Positions 9,700-15,974 of a stretch of 33,973 nt of DNA are shown here, in pieces. The notes under the pieces were generated by a model. It ran no database searches, was not told where the DNA came from, and was given only the letters and a program-made list of their open reading frames with translations. Origin of the DNA: Candidatus Lumbricidiphila eiseniae (lineage in GTDB: Bacteria; Actinomycetota; Actinomycetes; Actinomycetales; Microbacteriaceae); contig NAEP01000014.1 in assembly GCA_002529645.1 (NCBI GenBank), positions 1-33,973 of the forward strand, given 5' to 3'. How positions within the stretch are numbered: the first letter of the stretch is position 1; the number at the start of each line of letters is the position of its first letter. A program made the translations under genes and the position numbers.

Positions 9700-9883
9700 T
9701 GGACGGAGATTTGAGAGGCATCGGGCCGCGCGCGCCGGGCACGTCGCTGTGGGGCGTGAAATTGTTGGCGATGCTCGCAGTCCGCAACTCCCCATCGAGC
9801 GTAGCCTCTCGGGGCGAGAGCCACCGTATCCGATAGGGACAGGTCGTCTCGCCTGCCAAGAGGGAGTTCGACATTGGCTCAGG
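9700..9883. other. intergenic gap between NRPS operon and mobile region
   Basis: No supported gene is present. The sequence is moderately GC-rich and lies between convergent genes (PPTase on plus, HTH protein on minus). I see no clear hairpin followed by a T-run, so no terminator is called. Confidence 0.4.
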
Positions 9884-10243
9884 CTAGACGTTCTGGAGCT
9901 GAGCCCTCGCAAGCACTGACCTGATGGTCTTTGGATCTCGGCGAAGCCGGATACCAATCTGATTGGCCGATAGGCCCGTTTCAGCCAACTTGAGGGCCTC
10001 CATCAACTCGTGCTCTTGGATCACGTTCCGCATGATCACGCCAGCATCCCGCAGATGCTTCATGACGGTCTGTCTATTGATTTCAAAAGCGACAGCCAAC
10101 TCGTCTACGGTGCGTCCAGTTCGATAGCTTGCGACGAGGTCCGTTCGATCCATCTCCGTGAGGCGGCGTTGAGAGGCGATGCTTCGTCGCTCACCCCTGA
10201 CAGGTCCTGCCAGTAGGGCCTGGAGTTTGCCCGAGTTGGCCAT
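9884..10243 (-). CDS. double helix-turn-helix protein of recombinase-tail type
   Basis: A small basic protein starting MANSGKLQALLAG with two helix-turn-helix segments: TVDELAVAFEINRQTVMKHL and, later, LSANQIGIRLRRDPKTIRSVL. Stand-alone proteins beginning with a similar NSGKLQ stretch, and C-terminal parts of actinobacterial serine recombinases, look like this. They bind DNA but lack a catalytic domain. I chose the ATG at 10243. The open frame continues upstream to a GTG at 10300, only 2 bases from the IS481 terminus at 10302, so a longer original 5' end may have been cut by the insertion. It lies in the mobile region and runs opposite to the NRPS genes. Function is not known. Confidence 0.55.
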   Translation of the reverse strand: MANSGKLQALLAGPVRGERRSIASQRRLTEMDRTDLVASYRTGRTVDELAVAFEINRQTVMKHLRDAGVIMRNVIQEHELMEALKLAETGLSANQIGIRLRRDPKTIRSVLARAQLQNV

Positions 10244-10301
10244 CCGAACCAGGCTTGTCGCCGGTGTAGACAGGTTCGCTAGCGCCTCGCTTCGGTGCAC
10301 T

Positions 10302-10329
10302 TAGGTGTACTCGGTCAGAGTGTTGGTGA
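10302..10329 (+). repeat. left terminal inverted repeat of the IS481 element
   Basis: Pairs with 11424-11451. The outer 16 bases match perfectly, followed by a 4-base mismatch and 8 further matching bases (GTTGGTGA). Confidence 0.9.
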
Positions 10330-10398
10330 GAGGGGGGGGGTAGGGAGAGGGTCTTCGTTCTGGGTGGTGTCTAATGTCACCTAAAGGAAGGCCTTCTT

Positions 10399-11438
10399 TT
10401 GGTCCATCGTAACGCGAGGCTGGCTGAGGCCGGTTGCTTGGTCCTTGTCCAGCGGGTTCTTTCGGGGCGCCCGGTGTCTCACGTTGCCAAGGAGCTCGGG
10501 GGGTCTCGGTAGTGCGCTCACCGTTGGGTGATGCGATTCCAGCTATTCGGGGTCGTGGGGTTACGAGATCGGCCCTCGCGCGCCCGCACGCATCGGAGGC
10601 AAGCCCAGAAGAGCCGCAACCTGCTTAGATCGGCCCTTGCGCGCCCGCACGCATCCGGGGTCGATGCCCGCGGCGGTCGCGGCACGGTTGTTGCAGTTGC
10701 GGCGGACTCAACGGCTGGGTCGGGACAAGCCGGCGCATCGTGTCGGGCTCAGCCCGTCGACAGCGTCGCGGATCATCGCCCGCGCCGCTCTGCCGGCGCT
10801 GCACGAACTCGATCCCGTGACAGGCATCCGGATCCGTGCATCCCGCCGCACACAGCTGCGCTATGAACACCAACAACCCGGGACCCTGGTCCACATCGAT
10901 GTGAAGAAACTCGCCCGCATCCCCGACAATGGCCGCTGGCGGCTCGACGGGCCGGACACAACCGACCACAACCGCGGCCAGACCCGGTCAGCCAAGCCTG
11001 GCATGAACTACATCCACGTCACCGTCGAGGACCACTCCCGGCTCGCATTCGCCCACGTCCTGCCGAATGAGAAGGACCCGACCTGCGCCACGTTCCTCGC
11101 CAAGACCGCCAAGTTCTTCGCCAGCCACCGCATCCGCATCCGCCAGGTCATGACCAACAACGCGCTGAACTACCCTCACTCCCACGACTTCCAGACCATG
11201 CTCGCCGCACTCCAGACAAACACACATCCTGACCCGACCACACCCGCCCTGACAGAACAGCAAAGCCGAACGCTTCAACCACACCCCGCAAGAAGAATGA
11301 GCCTACCAGTGGCCCTTCACCCCCAACCAGAAACACAGCAACGCCCACACACCCTGGCTCAACCACTACAACCACACCCGAGACCACACCACCCCCGCAG
11401 GCCAACCCCCAATCACCCGACTGTCACCAACGAAATGA
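10399..11438 (+). pseudogene. IS481 transposase, multiply broken
   Basis: Family DDE transposase pieces occur in three frames. The N-terminal HTH (HRNARLAEAG, VSHVAKELGGSR) starts at TTG 10399 and stops at TAG 10510. The next segment continues in the same frame to about 10600. The core (LVHIDVKKLARIPDNG, YIHVTVEDHSRLAFAHVLPNEK) continues in the next frame after a 61-bp duplication. The final part (KAERFNHTPQEE, GQPPITRLSPT) is in the third frame, with an internal TGA at 11298 where the family has Trp. The second catalytic Asp of the TDN motif reads TNN. These lesions make it inactive unless complemented in trans. Confidence 0.88.
10566..10657 (+). repeat. 31-bp direct repeat, 61-bp offset, inside the transposase
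   Basis: AGATCGGCCC and the bases following it occur at 10566-10596 and again at 10627-10657 with about two differences. The 61-base offset is not a multiple of three. It moves the transposase from one frame to the next, and both copies read RARTH in their respective frames. Confidence 0.85.
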
Positions 11439-11451
11439 CCGAGTACACCTA
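11424..11451 (-). repeat. right terminal inverted repeat of the IS481 element
   Basis: Reverse complement of 10302-10329 with 24 of 28 matches. It overlaps the end of the transposase remnant. Confidence 0.9.
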
Positions 11452-11510
11452 GCGACACGAAGCGATCACAGATCGCCGCCACAAAGCGTAAAACTCCACA
11501 GCTGACGCGC

Positions 11511-11583
11511 ACCGAAACTAACCACCGAAACCCAAACCAACCGAAACTAGATCTATGCCGTTTTCGGTTGACTCTGGTAGAAT
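11511..11583 (+). promoter_or_regulatory. repeat-rich operator/promoter upstream of the vbhA-fic operon
   Basis: Three direct copies of ACCGAAAC start at 11511, 11524 and 11540. An inverted relative (TTTTCGGTTG) lies at 11561-11570. A possible -10 box TAGAAT is at 11578-11583, but no good -35 at normal spacing is visible. The antitoxin start at 11611 has an AAAGGGG ribosome site at 11598-11604. The repeats fit an autoregulatory operator, as is usual for toxin-antitoxin operons; this role is inferred. Confidence 0.5.
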
Positions 11584-11610
11584 CGAAGTAGCTCACGAAA
11601 GGGGCAGATC

Positions 11611-11808
11611 ATGGCTCGCACGATCACCGCTACTCGGCCGACGCCGGCCGAGGTCGACGAGCGCCTGGCGTTCGCTGACGCTGCCCTCGCCGTCGCCGGC
11701 CACGAGGTTACCGACCCGACCCTGCGCGGCATCGTCGAGCGTGCAGCTCGGCACGAGCTGACGGGGGATGAGGCGCGCGTTGCGATCCGCCGTCACGTGC
11801 AGGGCTGA
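11611..11808 (+). CDS. VbhA-like antitoxin
   Basis: A 65-residue protein resembling the antitoxin VbhA family: a helix near DERLAFADAALAVAG, then GHEVTDP, then LRGIVERAARHELTGDEARVAIRRHV. VbhA-type proteins bind the Fic enzyme and block ATP with a Ser-x-x-x-Glu-Gly/Asn helix. In my hand alignment the corresponding stretch reads ALAVAG, without the Ser and Glu, so the inhibitory residues are not evident. The stop shares one base with the Fic start (TGATG), the usual antitoxin-first coupling. The ribosome site is AAAGGGG seven bases before ATG. Confidence 0.75.
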   Translation: MARTITATRPTPAEVDERLAFADAALAVAGHEVTDPTLRGIVERAARHELTGDEARVAIRRHVQG

Positions 11809-12647
11809 TGCCCCGCGGGCACACCTTCCGTACCTGGGATGACTATTTCATCCCAGGTACGTCTGTGTTGAGGAACAAGTTCACCGGGCCGGGCAAGCCC
11901 TACGGCGAGCCGGACCCCGACAAGCTCCGCTTGATGGAGGAGGCGTTCGCGCACACACGCATCCAGGAGCTGCGCGACAACCCGATCGAGGGTCGGTTCG
12001 ACTACGACCACATGAAGGCGATCCACCGCGCGATCTTCCAGGACGTGTACGAGTGGGCCGGGCAGGAGCGCATCGCGCCGGTCGGTCAGTTCATGACGAA
12101 GGACGGGCACGCCTACTACGGTGCCGGGCCGCACCTGACGGCCGCGGCCGAGGCCGAGTACGCCAAGCTCGCGCGTAAGAATCTGCTGCGCGGCTTGGAG
12201 CCGGCAGAGTTCGTCGACCAGCTCGCGGAGAGCTGGGGCGAGGTCGACGTGATCCACTTCGCGAGAGAGGGCAACACCAGGGCGCAGTTCGTGTTCTTCT
12301 CGCAGCTCGTGGAGCAGGCCGGCTACCGGATCGACGCCGCACAGTTCGCGCCGGGCGCACCCCTGCGCGATGAGTTCGTGCAAGCCCGATTCCACAGCCA
12401 GGACACCGGCCGGAACGACCGGCTGGCCGCGGCCCTCGGGCAGGCGATTACCCCTTTTGACCGAGGCCCCCAGGCCGTGCAGCCGGGGGCCGAGACAGGG
12501 AGCGGGCTGTGGCGCGCGAGCTACCCGCAGGCAGCGTCGGAGGCGACGCGGCAGCCGCCGTCGGCATCCGAGCTACAGGCGCGGGGGAGCGGCACATACC
12601 GAGCCGGCAGAGGCGGGGAAGCGACCCGGAGTGAGGGAAGGACATGA
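11808..12647 (+). CDS. Fic-domain toxin (protein AMPylase family)
   Basis: The Fic core includes YEWAGQERIAPVGQF (residues 82-95, the region upstream of the active-site flap) and the catalytic loop HFAREGNTR at 150-158. Canonical Fic loops read HxFx(D/E)GNGR. Here the catalytic His 150, Glu 154, Gly, Asn and Arg are kept, but the Phe position is Ala 152 and the second Gly is Thr 157. Fic enzymes transfer AMP or similar groups to target proteins and often arrest growth. The last 65 residues (about 215-279) are low-complexity and probably disordered. The gene overlaps both neighbours, by one base upstream and four downstream, so it is translated as part of one operon. Confidence 0.85.
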   Translation: MPRGHTFRTWDDYFIPGTSVLRNKFTGPGKPYGEPDPDKLRLMEEAFAHTRIQELRDNPIEGRFDYDHMKAIHRAIFQDVYEWAGQERIAPVGQFMTKDGHAYYGAGPHLTAAAEAEYAKLARKNLLRGLEPAEFVDQLAESWGEVDVIHFAREGNTRAQFVFFSQLVEQAGYRIDAAQFAPGAPLRDEFVQARFHSQDTGRNDRLAAALGQAITPFDRGPQAVQPGAETGSGLWRASYPQAASEATRQPPSASELQARGSGTYRAGRGGEATRSEGRT

Positions 12648-12892
12648 GCACGATGCAGATGCACACGTTCGACGTCGAGGACCGTTGGCCCGAGTTGTTC
12701 GTGCAGCTCGACGACGTGCAGCGCAACGCCGTTCGCCAGTCGCTCGCGGCCGGCTGGCACGAGGGCTGCGAGCCCACTCGCAACGTCGCGGAGAACCTGG
12801 CCGAGCTGGCTCGCGGTGCCATCGACTTCGACGAGTACCGCCGCCGCGCGCACGCGATCATCGAGCGCGACCGAGGGGAGGAGCGCGCATGA
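12644..12892 (+). CDS. small Fic-associated protein, possible second antitoxin
   Basis: An 82-residue protein with helical sequence DDVQRNAVRQSLAAGWHEG and then NLAELARGAIDFDEYRRRAHAII. Small proteins of this look accompany Fic genes in actinobacteria, and the pattern (helix, HEG turn, then xARGxIDFDEY helix) resembles the VbhA-type fold. It has a Ser and a Glu-Gly (S...HEG), which the first antitoxin lacks at the matching site. It overlaps the Fic stop by four bases (ATGA) and the recombinase start by four bases (ATGA). An antitoxin role is inferred from position and shape. Confidence 0.65.
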   Translation: MSTMQMHTFDVEDRWPELFVQLDDVQRNAVRQSLAAGWHEGCEPTRNVAENLAELARGAIDFDEYRRRAHAIIERDRGEERA

Positions 12893-13479
12893 GCATCGTC
12901 GGATACGGGCGCGTCAGCACCCGCGAGCAGAACGCCGGATCGCAGGAGTCCGCGCTGCGTGAGGCCGGCTGCGAGCGTGTGTTCATCGACCGTGGCGAGT
13001 CGAGCCGGATTGCAGATCGGCCGGAGTGGGTCGCGTGCCTCGACTACCTCCGATCGGGTGACACGCTCGTGATCCTCGCGCTTGATCGGATCGCGGGCAC
13101 GGAGCTGATGGCTATCGAGCTGATCCGCGACCTCGGCCGGCGTGGCATCCGCCTGCGCAGCCTCACAGAACCGTTTCTCGACGTGGACACGTCGACGCCG
13201 ATGGGCGAGGCCATCGTCGGCATCATGGCCGTGCTCGCGCAGCTCCGCGTTTCGACGATCCGGGAGAACACCCGCCGCGGTCTGGCGCACGCTCGTGCTC
13301 AGGGGCGCGTGGGCGGTCGCCCGTCTGTGATGACCCCGGAGCGCGTCAAGGCAGCCGTGCGGATGCGGGATGCCGGCGACAGCATCGCGGAGATTGCGCG
13401 CACGTTCGGCGTCGGGGCTTCCAGCGTCTCGCGTGCTCTCGCCAAGCACGATGAGCAGGCATCCGTCATCACGCCGTAG
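12889..13479 (+). CDS. serine recombinase, resolvase/invertase type
   Basis: A 196-residue resolvase. The nucleophile Ser 10 lies in YGRVSTREQ with Arg 8 beside it. Arg 67 of LDR is present, followed by IAGT where the family normally has LGR(N/S); the second arginine of that loop (R71 of gamma-delta) is Gly 70. The long E helix (TPMGEAIVGIMAVLAQLRVSTI) and a C-terminal HTH (SIAEIARTFGVGASSVSRAL) are intact. Start ATG 12889 is chosen because the family begins at MSIVGYGRVS and overlaps the upstream stop as ATGA; the frame stays open far upstream but that part is not homologous. It may act at one of the nearby inverted repeats. Confidence 0.85.
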   Translation: MSIVGYGRVSTREQNAGSQESALREAGCERVFIDRGESSRIADRPEWVACLDYLRSGDTLVILALDRIAGTELMAIELIRDLGRRGIRLRSLTEPFLDVDTSTPMGEAIVGIMAVLAQLRVSTIRENTRRGLAHARAQGRVGGRPSVMTPERVKAAVRMRDAGDSIAEIARTFGVGASSVSRALAKHDEQASVITP

Positions 13480-13525
13480 GCGGTCTTGACCGCTCCTCCC
13501 CATCCCCCGATAGATAGCCGCTCTG

Positions 13526-13609
13526 CACACTAGAGGCCCCTGTCAAGGGTGCGGCGCAGCCGCATCACGCAGTGACGCGATAGCACCCTTGACAGGGGCC
13601 TCTAGTGTG
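13526..13609. repeat. perfect 26-bp inverted repeat with 32-nt spacer
   Basis: Left arm 13526-13551 starts CACACTAGAGGCCCCTGTCA; right arm 13584-13609 is its exact reverse complement. The spacer is 32 bases. It lies between convergent genes, the recombinase on plus and the coiled-coil gene on minus (stop about 7 bases away). A bidirectional terminator is possible, but there is no T-run on either side, and the long perfect arms and spacer also suit a recombinase or replication site. Confidence 0.8.
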
Positions 13610-13615
13610 TGATCC

Positions 13616-13957
13616 TCATGGCATCGGGGGTAGTGCTACGCATCCACGAGCCGCGCGACGTCGCGCACGTGCTTTCTTGTCGGGCTCGGTGAAGCCGATC
13701 TTGTGCAACTCCTCGGGGGAGCATCCGGCGCTCAGCGCGGCGTTGTATGCCTTGACGTCCTCGCGTTCGGCGTCACCGACGCGCTGCGCGATGCGAGCCT
13801 GTAGTTCGGCCAACTCACGGTCGGTCTCCTGGCGCACATCGGTCACGCCCTGGCGTGCCTCCGCGAGGGTGCGGATCGCGTTGAGCCGATCCTCTTGTGC
13901 GCGCCTGGTGCGCTCGACAACTTCCTCGATGCTCAGTTCCTTAGCGCTGCATCCCAT
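13616..13957 (-). CDS. small coiled-coil protein of mobile-element type
   Basis: About 113 residues, heptad-rich and charged (VVERTRRAQEDRLNAIRTLA, DRELAELQARIAQRVGDAER), ending with a basic segment KKARARRRAARG. The motif ELHKIGFTEPDKKARA resembles small proteins encoded next to recombinases on actinobacterial mobile elements; function is unknown. The ATG at 13957 has no recognisable ribosome site. It sits inside the spacer of a palindrome at 13943-13974, where homology to the next gene also breaks, so the original N-terminus may be missing. Confidence 0.5.
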   Translation of the reverse strand: MGCSAKELSIEEVVERTRRAQEDRLNAIRTLAEARQGVTDVRQETDRELAELQARIAQRVGDAEREDVKAYNAALSAGCSPEELHKIGFTEPDKKARARRRAARGCVALPPMP

Positions 13958-14391
13958 CGTATGGATGCAGCGCTGCTGACGTCGACGAAGAGCGTTCCCG
14001 GTCTCTGGGGTTCTTCTGCTGCCCAGCGAAGTACCGCCTTGAGGAGTAGCTCTCCAAGTCTGCGTCCTGCCGCATGATCCGCGACTTTGAACGTCGAGAG
14101 TTTGATGACTTGACGACACCCATCGGACGGATGAGTGCCGGCGATCTTGAGTAGAGCAATACCATCAGAGGTGCCGTCGGGTTGTCGGATCACCCAACAG
14201 CGACGGTTCACTGAGCCCCTCTTGATCCGGTCCAACCATCCGCCGAAGTCTGGATAGTCTTCCCGCAGACCATCGAAAATGCTCTGTGAGGAGTCGAGGT
14301 GGTATGCCTCAATAAGGTCTACCTGAGGAGGAGGGGGTGGTGCATCCGGGTGCCACAAACTGAGACGGTAGGCAGCCTCGTCTGGACGCAA
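13933..14391 (-). pseudogene. GNAT-type acetyltransferase fragment, 3'-truncated
   Basis: Reads as the N-terminal and middle parts of a GNAT-family protein: WLDRIKRGSVNRRCWVIRQ, then GIALLKIAG, then IKLSTFKVADHAAGRRLGEL with the acetyl-CoA-binding loop, then a strand GTLFVDV. Family members continue with a last helix-strand unit. Here the sequence changes to SSAASIRWDAALRN and stops, at the palindrome 13943-13974. The substrate is unknown. Its truncation marks the right boundary of the inserted island. Confidence 0.6.
13943..13974. repeat. 12-bp-arm palindrome at the island junction
   Basis: Arms AGCGCTGCATCC (13943-13954) and GGATGCAGCGCT (13963-13974) flank an 8-nt spacer. The site falls where the GNAT gene stops matching its family and where the coiled-coil gene starts. 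This makes it a candidate crossover or attachment site. Confidence 0.7.
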
Positions 14392-14868
14392 TATCCTCGG
14401 TTCGTGACCCCCACCATCCGATCCTGCACAAACACCCGTGACCGGTGCAAGTTGGATGCTCGCTCACGACATCGGTGCTCTGCCCGTTCTGCCCGGACCG
14501 CGTTGTAGTCACCGGACCAGATACGCAACCAAACATCCCAGAACAGGCGAGCATGACTCATTCTGGTTCAGCAGCACCCACCTACTCCAACACCTATCTC
14601 CCGCGACACCGTGGACACAGACCGACCCAACACCGCAACGACCTGCCAAACAGGTCACCCGACATCCATCCCTTCTCGATCTGAACCCGCTCAACCCAAC
14701 AACACATGACCATCATGCTTACTCATAGAAACCCACCCCCTGACCCAGCGAACACGAACATCACCACGTGTTGCGCTTCCACCTTGAACCCGGGCTCGAC
14801 CGACGGCAACCGACGAGCGGGTCGCGGCGGCGGCCTGGTTTATTGCCGGTGGGGTGCCTCTCTGTACG
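14392..14868. other. 477-base stretch without a supported gene
   Basis: Only short frames with unnatural composition are present on either strand. None shows a ribosome site plus a recognisable domain. The sequence is rich in CCAACACC-type runs on the plus strand. It may be decayed coding DNA left by rearrangement between the truncated GNAT gene and the GntR gene. I see no RNA gene or clear hairpin. Confidence 0.4.
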
Positions 14869-15666
14869 CTATGTGTTGTGTGACGCGCTACTGAGCAGCG
14901 ACACAATTGGATTGAAGCGTTCAGCGGACTGTTTGATGTGGTCTTGCATCAGGTGTGATGCGTGTTGCGCCTCACCGGAGCTAATGGCGTCAACGATTTC
15001 GGTGTGCCCAGCCAGGGCATCCGTTACGGGCTGAGCTGCGTGGTACGAGTCGAGAACATTGCGTAACTCGGCCGTCGTTCGGGCGGTTGTATCGGCACCA
15101 CGTGTCTCAGCGCCGTGTGCATCGGGTTCTGATCCCCGTGCCGCGAGATACAGACGCAGAAAGTGTAGGTGGAAGTGAGTGCGCTCGAACGCCTCGTTGA
15201 CAAGAACGTTACCGGCCGCGCGCGCGATGAGCGCATGAAATCGTGAGTCGTGCTCGACCAACTTTTGGAAACGCATCGGATCAGAATTAGCGTTCCCGAT
15301 CACAGTTTTTGCCGTCGCCAGTTCTTCACGAAGTTCCGAGATGATCTCCGGTGATGCAGAACGGGATGCTTCACTCGCTGTCCAACCCTCAATGACAATC
15401 CGAAACTGCACCAGATCCCAGAACTGTTCGGATGTCAAAAGAGGGGTTGTCGAGTACCCTCGCAACGGAGTTTTGACCACGAGTGAGTCAGATTCGAGCC
15501 GGGCCAGTGCCTCGCGAACAGGTGTCGGTGACACACCCAAACGGGTGGACAGCGTATCGATGTTGACCCGTGTGCTCGGGGCAATCTCATGGTTGAGAAC
15601 GAGATCGCGGATTGCCGTGTAGGTCTGGTCGGACAGCACCGTGCGGGAGAGGTGTGGGTCGCTCAC
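14869..15666 (-). CDS. GntR-family transcription regulator, FadR/FCD type
   Basis: A 265-residue regulator. The N-terminal winged helix is classical GntR: YTAIRDLVLNHEIAPSTRVN, LSTRLGVSPTPVREALARLE, then the wing LVVKTPLRGYST. The C-terminal all-helical FCD domain (from about residue 85) has the ligand/metal-site pattern around HDSRFHALIARAAGN and a late His in HTEIVDAI. FCD regulators usually bind small organic acids or sugar acids and repress neighbouring catabolic operons. It stands next to the two fucosidases and the first sugar transporter, so these are its likely targets. The effector cannot be told from sequence. Confidence 0.9.
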   Translation of the reverse strand: MSDPHLSRTVLSDQTYTAIRDLVLNHEIAPSTRVNIDTLSTRLGVSPTPVREALARLESDSLVVKTPLRGYSTTPLLTSEQFWDLVQFRIVIEGWTASEASRSASPEIISELREELATAKTVIGNANSDPMRFQKLVEHDSRFHALIARAAGNVLVNEAFERTHFHLHFLRLYLAARGSEPDAHGAETRGADTTARTTAELRNVLDSYHAAQPVTDALAGHTEIVDAISSGEAQHASHLMQDHIKQSAERFNPIVSLLSSASHNT

Positions 15667-15974
15667 GAACTATTCCTCTGCCTGAGAGTTGCCGAACTGG
15701 TGAACCTGGGCGCTGAACAGCATGGTAGCCGTAGAATTCTGACCCGTAAACCACAGCGAGTTCTGATCGTTGTGCCGTGCTCTCTGCTGCGTTCGATGTC
15801 TGTCGTCGGCGCGGCCCGCTCGCTGTTAGGTTCGCTCGACATGTCGAGCGAAGACCTCACGCTTCATCGGAACCAATTGTGGGGTTGAGGGCACACATCC
15901 CATGGTCCAGACATTCTACTAGGCCGAAGGTCTCCTTTGCTGGACAGATGCCCGCTGGCTCCCTGGCTTTTCAC
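15667..15974. other. intergenic region with a 22-bp palindrome
   Basis: No supported gene is present. A perfect 22-bp palindrome (11-base arm TTCGCTCGACA and its complement) lies at 15831-15852, 165 bases upstream of the GntR start. It could be a regulator site or mobile DNA remnant. No strong promoter boxes are evident. Confidence 0.5.
15831..15852. repeat. perfect 22-bp palindrome
   Basis: Arm TTCGCTCGACA followed directly by its reverse complement without a spacer. Perfect dyads of this length suit a dimeric protein binding site. It does not recur in the two promoter regions that flank the fucosidase/transporter genes, so autoregulation of the GntR gene or an unrelated role is equally possible. 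Confidence 0.55.

Larger units (their letters stand above)
10302..11451 (+). mobile_element. IS481-family insertion sequence, degenerate
   Basis: The element is 1150 bp. Its termini are 28-bp imperfect inverted repeats (24 of 28 matching), each starting TAGGTGTACTCGGTCA when read inward. The single transposase reading runs left to right and is broken. No convincing target-site duplication is visible: the left flank reads GGTGCACT and the right flank GCGACACG. One end may therefore have recombined after insertion, consistent with the different gene content on each side. Confidence 0.88.

Noticed and set aside
10988..11405. Minus-strand open frames inside the IS481 element
   Set aside because: Shadow of the transposase coding strand; Val/Gly-rich antisense composition.
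12370..12888. Long in-frame N-terminal extension of the serine recombinase
   Set aside because: It covers the Fic C-terminus and the 82-residue gene in another frame, is Arg-rich and has no recombinase homology. The family start MSIVGYGRVS lies at 12889.
12448..13530. Long minus-strand open frame opposite the recombinase and Fic genes
   Set aside because: Composition typical of antisense reading in GC-rich DNA; no domain or ribosome site, and it covers three well-supported genes.
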